Below are positions 27,053 to 35,331 of a stretch of 46,047 nucleotides of DNA, piece by piece. Within the stretch, counting starts at the first letter, position 1; each line of letters starts with the position of its first letter. The stretch is from Acidobacteriota bacterium (GTDB lineage Bacteria; Acidobacteriota; Terriglobia; Bryobacterales; Bryobacteraceae): NCBI GenBank assembly GCA_005808475.1, contig SYLY01000246.1, positions 1 through 46,047 on the forward strand. The letters are read 5' to 3'. The notes below the pieces were generated by a model. The model had not been told where the DNA came from. It was given only the letters and a program-made list of their open reading frames with translations, and ran no database searches. The position numbers and the translations under genes were made by a program.

Positions 27053-27997
27053 ATGGCAAAGACCAGACGTGAATTCGTGGGAAGCGCGGCCGCGTTGGCC
27101 GCGATGCCAGCCGCCGCCGCGGGACCGATCCCCAGGAGACCGCTCGGCAAGACCGGACTCGAGGTATCCATCATGGGCCTCGGCGGCGCGCGCATCGGCA
27201 ACCTGGACGACGGCAAGGCAGCGCAGGATATTGTGAGGCGCTGCTACGACCTCGGTGTCAACTACTTCGATACCGCCGCCGCTGGCGCATACGGACTCAG
27301 CCAGACGCGCTACGGCGCGGCGCTCGGCCCGGTGCGCGACAAAGTGGTGATCTCCACCAAGACGCGCCATCGCACCGCGACGCAGGCGCAACTCGACCTG
27401 GATCAAAGCCTGGCCAACATGAAGACCGATCGCATCGACCTCTACCAGATCCACAACGTGATCAACGACGAGGACATCGAGTTCATCTTCGCTCGCAACG
27501 GAGTGATGGAGATGGTCGAGAGGGCGCGAAAGGCGGGCAAGATCCGTTTCGTCGGAGTGACCGGCCACACCGATCCAAAGGTGCTGAACAAGATTCTCGG
27601 CATGTACCCGTTCGCCTCCGTGCTGATGCCGCTGAGCGTCACCGATGGCGGCAACTCGCAGAAGAGCTTCGAGAGCGAAACGCTGCCGGTGGCGCGCCAG
27701 AAGGGCATGGGAGTGATCGCGATGAAGACGCTCGGCGCGGGCGCGATCCTGAAGAACAAGGCGGCGAGCGTGGAGGAGTGTCTGCGCTACGCCTGGTCGC
27801 TGCCGGTGTCCACGGCGATCCTGGGTTGCGACCAGATCCCGCATGTCGAAGGCAACATCGCGTTGGCCAAATCGGCGAAGCCGATGACCGCGCTGGAAAT
27901 GGATGCGCTGCGGAGGCGAGCCGCTCAGTTCGAGGCCGCGCTCGTGGAACCGTGGAAGGCGGGACTGGCGGGCGTCCAAACGTATCGCGCCGACTGA
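27053..27997 (+). CDS. Aldo/keto reductase with Tat signal
   Basis: A 314-residue NAD(P)H-dependent oxidoreductase of the aldo/keto reductase superfamily. The tetrad is visible: Asp73 in YFDTAAA, Tyr80, Lys103 in STKT and His134 in YQIHN. The N-terminus MAKTRREFVGSAAALAAM has twin Arg and a hydrophobic stretch, so it is probably exported by Tat already folded, which fits a cofactor-binding enzyme. The ATG at 27053 is chosen over 27044 because AGGA (27041-27044) lies eight bases before it. It starts 10 bases after the di-heme gene, so the two are probably cotranscribed and may act on the same extracellular substrate. Confidence 0.88.
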   Translation: MAKTRREFVGSAAALAAMPAAAAGPIPRRPLGKTGLEVSIMGLGGARIGNLDDGKAAQDIVRRCYDLGVNYFDTAAAGAYGLSQTRYGAALGPVRDKVVISTKTRHRTATQAQLDLDQSLANMKTDRIDLYQIHNVINDEDIEFIFARNGVMEMVERARKAGKIRFVGVTGHTDPKVLNKILGMYPFASVLMPLSVTDGGNSQKSFESETLPVARQKGMGVIAMKTLGAGAILKNKAASVEECLRYAWSLPVSTAILGCDQIPHVEGNIALAKSAKPMTALEMDALRRRAAQFEAALVEPWKAGLAGVQTYRAD

Positions 27998-27999
27998 CG

Positions 28000-30517
28000 C
28001 TACTCGGAACGCAACGCGGTGGCCGGGTCGACGCGGGCCGCGCGAGTGGCTGGCCCCAGGGCGGCGGCAGCGGCGCACGCGATCAGCAGCAGCCCTGCGG
28101 CCGCGTAGCTCCACGGATCGGTGGGCTCCATTCCGAACAGAAAGCTCGAGATCCACTTCGAGCAGAACACAGCCGCCGGGATGCCCACCGCCGCGCCCGC
28201 CGCCGCGACCATCGCGGCGTCGCGAATCAAGCCGAGCAGCACGGAGCGGCTCTCCGCGCCGATCGCCTTGCGCACACCGATCTCGTGCGTGCGGCGGCTC
28301 ACTCCGTGCGCCATCACCGCGTGCACTCCCACCGCCGCTACCACGAGCGCCAGCAGCGCGAGCAGCGTGGCCAGCCGGGTCACCGCGAAGTCGGCGGCCG
28401 CCGCTCGTTCGGCCTGTTGCCGTAGCGTGCGAATGGAGCGGACCGGCACGCCTTCGGCCTCCAGCGTCTTGCGAATCTCCGGCGCCAGTGCCGCGAACGG
28501 ACTGGCCGCGCGCAGTTCCACCGATAGGAATCCGTACGCCGCGCCGAAAAGCGGCTCGTAGAAAGCACGGGCGGGTTCCCGCCGCCAGCCGTCGAAGCGC
28601 GCGTCCTCGACGATTCCCACCACCTCCCGGGGCTGTCCCCAGTTGTCGCCGCCCTTCCACGGCCGCACTGTCTTGCCGGTGCAGTCCTCGGATCCGAACA
28701 GCGCCTTGGCGGCGGAGACGCTCAACAGAATCGTGTTCTCCTTGGCGGCGTCGTCGGCGAGCGTGAAGCCGCGTCCGCGCACGATGGCGAGGCCGAGCGT
28801 GCGGAAGTAGTCCGGTGTCGGGTAGAATCCGCGCAGGTTGACGCGCCGCCCATCCGCCTGGAAGTTGGTGGTGTTGGTGCTCCGCGTCATGGGCGCGAAC
28901 AGAGACAGGCTCGCCGATTCCACTCCGGGCAGGGCCCGCAGCTTGGCGAGCAGGTCCAGCGCCTTTTCGCGTGGCATGACCTTCTTCAGCGTGTTGAACG
29001 AATGGACTTCGGCGACGATGGCCCGCGCCTCTTCGAAGCCGGTGTCCACGCTCGTCAGCTTGATCAGACCGCGGCCGAGCAGCACCGCGCCGGTAACCAG
29101 CACCATCGACAAGGCGACCTGCGCCACCAGCAAGGCTCGGCCCCACGCCGGGTTCGAGCCGCCCGAGCGGCTGCCGGCCGCAAGGCTGGACCGGGCGGCG
29201 GTCCACGCGGGCGCGGCCCCCGCCAACGCGGCGCAAGCCACCGCGCACAATGCCGCGAATCCGAGCACGCGCCAATCGACGCCAGGTTCGGCGGACAGGT
29301 CCTGATTGCCGTACACCAGCAGTTGTCCCAGCGCCGGAGCCCCTACCGCCGCGATCGCCAGACCGGCCAGCGCTCCGATGCCCGCCAACAGCAGGCTCTC
29401 CGTGAGCAGTTGCCGCGCCAGACGCCAGCGTCCGCATCCGAGCGCCAGCCGGGCGAGGATCTCCCGGCTCCGGGAGGCGCCGCGCGCCAGCAACAGGTTC
29501 GCCACGTTGAGACACGCCAACGCCAGCAACAGACCGGCCATCCACGTGAGCAGCGTCAACGGCTTTTCCACCAAGCGGCCCACTCCCAGCCAGCCGCGCG
29601 ATCCGTCGTTCACCGTCATCCGGGCTTTGGCGTCCCGCGAGAACTCGCGAAACAGCCTGCTGAGATCGTCACTGGCCTGCTGGTTGGAAACGCCAGGGCG
29701 AACTCGCCCGTAGACCTTCAGGAAGTTCTGGTTCTTCGCCCGCCGCTCGGGCAGGATCGTCGTCCACACGTCGGCGGGCGACCCCGGGGCGTCGCCGCGA
29801 AACCCGCGTTCGGCCGCTCCCACGATCGTGTAAGGCACGCCCTCGATGCGGATGATGGCGCCCAGAGCGCCAGCCTCGCCGCGCAGATACCGGAGCCAGA
29901 ACCCGTGGCTTACCACCGCTTCCGCCGTGCCGGTGGCTTCGGCGTCGCGCGTAAATCCGCGGCCGGCGGCGATGCGAACGCCCAGCGCTTCGAAGTAGTT
30001 CCAGGTGGTTTCCTGGACGCGGGCTGCCGCCGGGCTATCGTAACTGTCGATCCGCGCATCGTACAGCAGGTTCGATCCGCCGGCGGCCGTCATCGCCGAG
30101 AACACCGCTTGTGGTTCCAGCGCACGATAGAGCGGATACGACAGGCTGCCCTCGTCCTTCATGGCGATCCGCAATTCGGCCGGACGAGGCACGGGCAGGG
30201 GTTTTCGCAGCAACTCCTCGCCGACGCTGAACAGCGCCGTGTTCGCGCCGATCCCCAACCCGAATGAAATCGCAACCGCCGCGGTGAACCCAGGCGACCG
30301 GCTCATCCATCGCCACGCGAATCGCAGGTCGCGCCGCAGGTTCTCGCCGGGAATCCAGCGGACCGATTCCCAACGGCGCTCTCTCCACCGCCGCGATATT
30401 GCCGAACCGCTTTCGCGCGGCGGCCAAAGCCTGTTCGCGCGGCATCCCGCCGGCGGCCAGTTCGTCGGCCTCGTGCTCGATGTGCGAGCGGATCTCCTCG
30501 GAGAAATCGTCCTTCAC
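28000..30517 (-). CDS. ADOP-type ABC permease (MacB/FtsX-like), apparent frameshift
   Basis: An acidobacterial duplicated orphan permease. The main open frame (768 residues from the ATG at 30306) has [20 protein letters not shown], MacB-like periplasmic regions, two sets of FtsX-type helices and the usual end [16 protein letters not shown]. The family normally has an N-terminal permease prefix domain before this. Here that prefix ([19 protein letters not shown] through [11 protein letters not shown]) lies in another frame, starting at a GTG at 30517 that overlaps the PadR stop as GTGA. The frames would join at a GAGAGAG run (30379-30385) if one GA unit were restored, giving [16 protein letters not shown]. 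So this is either a frameshifted gene, a sequence error, or a downstream start. No ATPase partner is nearby, as usual for ADOP. Confidence 0.82.
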
Positions 30518-30861
30518 GATCCTGCCTCCCCGGGCCGCAGCACCCGCCCGATGGCGCGGACCATGCGGTCCCACTTGGTTTGCTCGGCGGCGAGTTGCCG
30601 GCGGCCGGCCGCGGTCAACTCATAGAATTTGGCCTTCCGGTTGTTCGACGAGATGCCCCAGTCCGATGCGATCCACTTGCGCTCTTCGAGCCGTTGCAGG
30701 GCGGGGTAGAGCGATCCGTGGTCCACCAGCAGTTCCTCGTCCGATGCCGCCTGGATGGCGCGCGCGATGCCTTGGCCGTGCCGCCGCCCGAACACCAGCG
30801 TCCGGAGAATCAGGAGGTCCAGGGTGCCCTGGAGCAGTTCGATGCGTTGGTCTTTCGCCAC
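30514..30861 (-). CDS. PadR-family transcriptional regulator (acidobacterial type)
   Basis: A 115-residue winged-helix repressor-type protein. The GTG at 30861 ([18 protein letters not shown]) is chosen because it starts where most acidobacterial PadR proteins start; a TTG at 30882 would add seven residues. Conserved PadR features are [14 protein letters not shown] (residues 8-21), [13 protein letters not shown] near 46-58 and the winged turn around [11 protein letters not shown]. Its stop overlaps the GTG of the downstream ADOP permease. This linkage is typical of Acidobacteriota and suggests that PadR controls the permease and itself. Confidence 0.9.
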   Translation of the reverse strand: MAKDQRIELLQGTLDLLILRTLVFGRRHGQGIARAIQAASDEELLVDHGSLYPALQRLEERKWIASDWGISSNNRKAKFYELTAAGRRQLAAEQTKWDRMVRAIGRVLRPGEAGS

Positions 30862-30881
30862 GGTGTTCGGGTAGAAGCTCA

Positions 30882-30916
30882 ACCCGAGTATGGGATACGT
30901 TCGGGTCGAATGTCAA
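30882..30916 (-). promoter_or_regulatory. Promoter and probable PadR operator
   Basis: On the minus strand a perfect -35 TTGACA (plus positions 30911-30916) and a -10 CATACT (30887-30892) are spaced by 18 bases. The spacer and -10 are covered by an inverted repeat: ACCCGA (30882-30887) with TCGGGT (30901-30906), and an inner GTAT/ATAC pair (30888-30891 and 30895-30898). The position suits autorepression by PadR. Confidence 0.6.
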
Positions 30917-31024
30917 CAGGAAACGCGTGTCGCCTGGACACGGCCGGTGAGGCGCTTCGGCCACGAGGTTCCCGCGGCCGCTGGGCGTCGGATTCGCGGC
31001 CCTTCGCGTGCTCTACTACTGGAC

Positions 31025-31942
31025 GTGCGACTCACGCCGTTGTTCCCGCTTCTCGCCTTGCCCGCCTTCTGCCAGAACTTTTTCCCGCTCGCTGAAGGCA
31101 ACGAATGGAACTACCGCGGTCCTCGGGGCGCGTCCTTGAAGATCTCGGTCGGCGCGCCCACCGGCTCCTTCGGACGGCTCTACTTCCCGCTCACCGGATA
31201 CGCGCCGAGAGCGCTGCTGGTGCGCCGCGACGACGCCGGCAATTTGTTGCAGTTCGATCCGGTCTTCAAGTTGGAATCGCCGGTCACGGTGTTCGGTCCG
31301 GCGGACGCCACGTTTCAATCAGGCGCTGGTTTCTGCGGCGAGGAGGGAACGGTTCGCGGCCCGGCGCGGCTCGACCAATGGGATGCTGTCGAAATCCGCT
31401 ACCGGGTGCGCACCTGCGCCGACGCCGGGCTGGAGCAGGAGCTGTTTGCCGCCAACATCGGACTCGTTCGCCGGATCTCGCAGACCATCGCGGGTCCGGT
31501 AGCCGTGGAACTCGAGTCGGCCCGGATCGGCGGTCTGACGTTCCGGCGATCCGCCGCGGGGCCTCGCGTGGAGGTGGCTGTCGGCCTCGCGGAAACCAGC
31601 TTGACCCGTCCGGCGGCGGGCGGCCCCCTCACGATTCAAGGCTCCATTGAAGTGGCGGTGGCCGGTCCCGCGGCACTGCCCGTTCAGTTCAGCAGCTCCC
31701 AGCGGTTCGATGTTGTGTTGATCGGACCGGACGGCCGTCAGCGATGGGTCTGGTCGGCCGACAAGCTGTTCGCGGCGGTGGCGTCGAGCGAGGTCTGGAC
31801 GGGAGTGACGCGATTCGAATGGACGATGGTGGCGCCGGACTTCGAGCCGTTCGAGCCGGGCGTCTACCGGGTCCAGGCTTGGATCGCCGCGGCGGGAGAC
31901 CCGAAGAGGCTCGCCGCGACTGTTCCGGTCGCCGTTCAGTAA
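31025..31942 (+). CDS. Secreted protein with C-terminal BsuPI-like domain
   Basis: A 305-residue exported protein. The GTG at 31025 is chosen because a signal peptide (VRLTPLFPLLALPAFCQ) begins there; the longer frame from 30890 adds 45 residues without signal features and crosses the divergent promoter. The central part (FFPLAEGNEWNYR onward) is beta-rich with four Cys. From about residue 195 the sequence resembles the BsuPI intracellular-proteinase-inhibitor fold (SSSQRFDVVLIGPDGRQRW, VWSADKLF, FEPGVYRVQAWI). In this setting the domain is probably a binding module and not a proteinase inhibitor. The gene is divergent from padR and convergent with an NHL gene 17 bases away. Confidence 0.75.
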   Translation: MRLTPLFPLLALPAFCQNFFPLAEGNEWNYRGPRGASLKISVGAPTGSFGRLYFPLTGYAPRALLVRRDDAGNLLQFDPVFKLESPVTVFGPADATFQSGAGFCGEEGTVRGPARLDQWDAVEIRYRVRTCADAGLEQELFAANIGLVRRISQTIAGPVAVELESARIGGLTFRRSAAGPRVEVAVGLAETSLTRPAAGGPLTIQGSIEVAVAGPAALPVQFSSSQRFDVVLIGPDGRQRWVWSADKLFAAVASSEVWTGVTRFEWTMVAPDFEPFEPGVYRVQAWIAAAGDPKRLAATVPVAVQ

Positions 31943-31959
31943 CCGTCGACGCGGCTGCG

Positions 31960-32913
31960 CTACGGCTTGCGGAACCAGACCACCCGGTCCGGCCTTGCGC
32001 CGGTTACCGGTTCGCCGCCGGGCATGACGTCCACCGAATGATGCCCAGGCGATTCCACATGACCGAGGATCGCGCCGGTCTTCTTGTCGATCTTCATCAG
32101 CCACCCGTCGGCCCCGTTCGCGGAAGTCCGCGGTTGCGAGCCGATCCACAGCGAGCCATCGCCGGCGAAGGTAATCGAGAAAGTCTTCCCGAGATGGTCC
32201 CACAAGCCGAGAAACTTACCGCCCGGGTCGAAGCGCTGGATGCGCCCGTTCTCCCGGTCGGCCACGAACAGCGTCCCGTCGCGATCCACCGCGATGCCGT
32301 GGACCACGTACATCTCGCCGGGGCCGGTCCCGTGCTTTCCCCATTCGCGGACCTTCTTCCCATCCGCCGTGTATTCGAGGACCCGCGCGGTGCCATAGCC
32401 GTCGGAGATGTAGAGATGGCCGTTCGGAGCGAAGCAGATATCGGTGGTCCCCTTGAACGCGCTCTTATGGCCGGCCGGCTGCCCTTTCACGGCGATCTCG
32501 AGCAGCTTGGCGCCCCGGGGAGAGTGTTTGTAGACCATCGAACTGGCGGCGTCCACCGTCCAGATATCGCCTCGCGGATCGACGCGGATGCTGTGCGGGA
32601 TCTCGTAAAGCCCTTCGCCGAACGACCGCAGCAGCTTGCCCGATTTGTCGAACACCGAAACCGGGCCCGCCTTGGCTCCGCGCTGGAACGCGTAGATGGA
32701 CCCGTCCGGTCCCACCGCGGCCGACGAGACCATCTCCATCGCCCAGCCTGGCCGCGGCGGCTGAACCGGCAGATCGGTGCGCGTCAGGTTCAACTTCGGC
32801 GACGATGCCACCAGTGACTTCAGCTTGGCGGTTTGCGCCGCCGAGGTGGGGATCGGCTCCGCCTGGCAAAGCGCGGCTGCCGCCAGGGTCGTGGCGAGGA
32901 TGTTTCGGATCAT
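31960..32913 (-). CDS. Exported NHL-repeat beta-propeller protein
   Basis: A 317-residue protein with a signal peptide (MIRNILATTLAAAALCQA) and about six NHL repeats, for example IPHSIRVDPRGDIWTVDA, VHGIAVDRDGTLFVADRENG and ICFAPNGHLYISDGYG. The fold resembles peptidyl-alpha-hydroxyglycine alpha-amidating lyase-like propellers, but catalytic identity cannot be shown by eye. Its ATG overlaps the stop of the receiver-domain gene (ATGA), so the two are coupled. It is similar in repeat pattern to the NHL protein at 39718-40629. Confidence 0.82.
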   Translation of the reverse strand: MIRNILATTLAAAALCQAEPIPTSAAQTAKLKSLVASSPKLNLTRTDLPVQPPRPGWAMEMVSSAAVGPDGSIYAFQRGAKAGPVSVFDKSGKLLRSFGEGLYEIPHSIRVDPRGDIWTVDAASSMVYKHSPRGAKLLEIAVKGQPAGHKSAFKGTTDICFAPNGHLYISDGYGTARVLEYTADGKKVREWGKHGTGPGEMYVVHGIAVDRDGTLFVADRENGRIQRFDPGGKFLGLWDHLGKTFSITFAGDGSLWIGSQPRTSANGADGWLMKIDKKTGAILGHVESPGHHSVDVMPGGEPVTGARPDRVVWFRKP

Positions 32914-33278
32914 ACCTCCGAGGAGGATATCACGGCGGACTCGATCAGCATCCAGAGTTGACTGGGAAGGAACGGCTTCTGCAGGATCGCGAATGTTCCC
33001 CGCGGCAGTCCGACATCTCCTTCGGAGACCGGATAGCCGGAGCAGACAATCAGAATCGCCGGAGCGCTTATGGCGTGGATCCGTCTCGCCACTTCGAGGC
33101 CATCTCCGTCGGGTAAAGTGACGTCGATCACGGCCGCGTCAAACCGGCGCATCCCGGCCTCGGCGATGGCGCTGGCGGCCGAATCGCAAGCCGTCACCGC
33201 CACGCCTCTTTTGGCGAGGTATTTGCCGAGCAGCGACAGGATCGCCGGGTCGTCCTCAACGAGCAAAGCGGTAACCAT
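32910..33278 (-). CDS. Stand-alone receiver-domain response regulator
   Basis: A 122-residue single receiver domain. Acidic pocket Asp9-Asp10 (LLVEDDP), phosphoacceptor Asp52 (AAVIDVTLPDGDG), conserved Ser80 and Lys101 (LQKPF) are all present. There is no output domain, so it probably acts by protein-protein contact or as a phosphate shuttle. Its cognate kinase is not in the window; a lone Hpt protein is encoded 9 kb away at 42596. It lies 18 bases after a beta-rich outer-membrane-like gene and is coupled by overlap to an NHL-protein gene, an unusual operon for a receiver. Confidence 0.9.
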   Translation of the reverse strand: MVTALLVEDDPAILSLLGKYLAKRGVAVTACDSAASAIAEAGMRRFDAAVIDVTLPDGDGLEVARRIHAISAPAILIVCSGYPVSEGDVGLPRGTFAILQKPFLPSQLWMLIESAVISSSEV

Positions 33279-33296
33279 GGGTTTGGACTGCCCGGA

Positions 33297-34658
33297 TCAG
33301 AACAGGTTGAGGGGGAGCTCGCCCGGGCTGAAGGCCAGTCCGAGACTCACCTGGGAACGGTTCCGGAGGAAGTCGCGGCGGAAGGCATTGTCGATGTTGG
33401 TGCGCCGGTAGTCAGCATTGGCGGTGAGGTGCACGAAGCTGAACAGGCGGTACGACGAGCCGCCGCCGCCGCCATAGGTGTCGAAGAAACCGGGGCCGGA
33501 AAGCGCACCGAACAGTTGCTTGAGGCGGACGTAGTTCCCGAAGAAGCCCACGTTGAACCGCCGCGTTCCCAACACGGAGACGTTGGCGAAAACGCTGTCC
33601 TGCTGCGACGTCAGATAGACGCCATTGCCGGGAGCGATGCCGCGCTGAAAACCGAGCCCGATGCCGGCCCGGCCGTACCGTCCTTGCAGGCCGGCGCCCG
33701 CGGACAAGCCGTGCGTGATCGTGTGAGACACTTCCACCGAAGAGGATTGTCCGATGAGCGCCGCGACCGCCGGATCCACCTGCACTCGGTCCAGCCGTTG
33801 CGATTCCACCCGGTATAGGCCGGCGGCGCCGTTGAAGCTCCATCGCTTGGTCAAGACGCGGCTGAACGTGCCCATCCAGGAGTTCACGTCCGACCTGCCG
33901 AAGCCCTTCGGATAGAAGAAGTTGTTGTAAGAGTAAGCGATGCCGACCTGCGTGCGGCGGCTGATCGCATAGGACGCCTCGCCGTTGGCGCCGTAGCCCT
34001 GCGCGCTTGCCAGCGACTGCGAGTGGCGCCGGGTGATGAAGGTCCCGCCGGACATCGAAAACGTCCAGCGGGCGCTTTTCTGATAGCTCGCCGTCGCCTG
34101 TCCGCCGTAGGACAAGACGTTGCCGTCGAAGGCGTCCGTGCTCAGATCGAAGAGATTGGTGTATCCGGTGGAATCGAACGGAGACCGGGTGGCCGCCTGC
34201 GCCGCCAGGATGTTCGACATCTGGGTTCCGTTGACTCCCACGCCCAGCGTCCACCGCTTGTTCAACTGGCGCTCGTGGCTGACGGAGACGTTGTGATTCA
34301 CTCCGTTGTAGTAGCTGTTCTCCTGAAATAATTGATAACCGCCGCCGTAGGAGACGGTGGTCGCCGAACGCCGCCCCGACTTGGATCCGTACAAGCCGAA
34401 GCCGGCGGTCGCGCCCCAGCCCTTGTCGTCGAAAGCTTCGCCCGCCCTGTCAGTGGCGATCGGCGTCAGTCCGGTCGCGTAAACGGAACTCACCGATCCG
34501 TATCCCCGGAACCGGATCGGCGTGCCGCCTGACCGGCCGATCGGCCGGGCGCCCCGGCTCAAGACCGAGGGGCCCGTGTAGCCACCCGACATTTGGGGCC
34601 AACACGGAACCGCCAACACGGCCCCGATCACGATCGTCTCGAGGATTCTCTTCTTCAA
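33297..34658 (-). CDS. Probable outer-membrane beta-barrel protein
   Basis: A 453-residue protein with a signal peptide after a basic start (KKRILETIVIGAVLAVPCWP). The TTG at 34658 is chosen because AAGGAAAGG lies just upstream and the signal peptide begins there; a longer in-frame start at 34781 adds 41 charged residues. The mature chain has many alternating aromatic/polar strands, such as TTVSYGGGYQLFQ, RTQVGIAYSYNNFFY and LTANADYRRTNID, and few charged stretches, as in outer-membrane barrels. No known porin family was recognised. It is the first gene of the three-gene operon with the receiver and NHL genes. Confidence 0.65.
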   Translation of the reverse strand: MKKRILETIVIGAVLAVPCWPQMSGGYTGPSVLSRGARPIGRSGGTPIRFRGYGSVSSVYATGLTPIATDRAGEAFDDKGWGATAGFGLYGSKSGRRSATTVSYGGGYQLFQENSYYNGVNHNVSVSHERQLNKRWTLGVGVNGTQMSNILAAQAATRSPFDSTGYTNLFDLSTDAFDGNVLSYGGQATASYQKSARWTFSMSGGTFITRRHSQSLASAQGYGANGEASYAISRRTQVGIAYSYNNFFYPKGFGRSDVNSWMGTFSRVLTKRWSFNGAAGLYRVESQRLDRVQVDPAVAALIGQSSSVEVSHTITHGLSAGAGLQGRYGRAGIGLGFQRGIAPGNGVYLTSQQDSVFANVSVLGTRRFNVGFFGNYVRLKQLFGALSGPGFFDTYGGGGGSSYRLFSFVHLTANADYRRTNIDNAFRRDFLRNRSQVSLGLAFSPGELPLNLF

Positions 34659-34915
34659 TGTGCACCTTTCCTTCTGCGCTCTTCGCCTCGCGGCCCGCGG
34701 CTTTCGCCCCGCGCGGGAAGTCTCCCGAAATTCCGGGTCTAGGCGCCGCGCGGGATTTCGTTCTCCTCCGTCGTCCCCCACGGCGTTCCAATTGGTACGG
34801 CTTAGGCGTCCTGGACAGTACCGGACCTCTCCCCCAGTCTGACGCGCGGTTGGGCGCCTGTCAAGTTCCCGATTGGCTGGGAAGGTAGAACCCCCTAGGG
34901 CGGTACCATCGAGCT

Positions 34916-35329
34916 ATGCGGGCTCATACGGAATACTTAACCTTCAACACCGGCGAACACCGGCAGTACGTCAACGTCACGTACCAGGTTCAGGCTGCCC
35001 TCGCCAAAAGCGGCATCCGCGAGGGAATGATTCTCGTCTCGGCCATGCACATCACGGCGGGCGTCTGGGTCAACGACGCCGAGGACGGCCTCCTCGAGGA
35101 CATCGACGAGTGGCTCGAGCGCCTGGCGCCGTTTCGAGAAGATTATCGTCATCATGAAACCGGCGAGACCAATGGAGACTCCCATCTGAAGAGCCTGCTT
35201 GTCCATCACCAGGTGATCGTGCCGGTCACCGCCGGGCGTCTGGATCTGGGACCATGGCAGCAGGTGTACTACGCCGAGTTCGATGGGCAGCGGCCCAAGA
35301 AGGTGATCATCAAGGTAATGGGAGAATGA
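34916..35329 (+). CDS. yjbQ: YjbQ/UPF0047 family protein
   Basis: A 137-residue protein of the YjbQ family. The family fingerprint is clear: [21 protein letters not shown] (His45), GDSHLKSLL (His90) and the C-terminal [16 protein letters not shown] with conserved residues of the trimer interface. Members have been linked to thiamine phosphate synthase-like activity in some bacteria, but the physiological role is unsettled. The start at 34916 gives the usual length. The stop overlaps the next gene's possible start at 35326, suggesting co-translation with the DUF4139 protein. Confidence 0.9.
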   Translation: MRAHTEYLTFNTGEHRQYVNVTYQVQAALAKSGIREGMILVSAMHITAGVWVNDAEDGLLEDIDEWLERLAPFREDYRHHETGETNGDSHLKSLLVHHQVIVPVTAGRLDLGPWQQVYYAEFDGQRPKKVIIKVMGE

Positions 35330-35331
35330 AC

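Noticed and set aside
26837..29545. A 900-codon minus-strand frame across the reductase and permease genes
   Set aside because: It overlaps two recognised genes in other frames and reads as Arg/Gly-rich shadow sequence.
34860..34910. CCCTAGGG palindrome and TTCCC/GGGAA pair upstream of yjbQ as an operator
   Set aside because: Short palindromes are expected by chance in GC-rich DNA, and no promoter elements are aligned with them.
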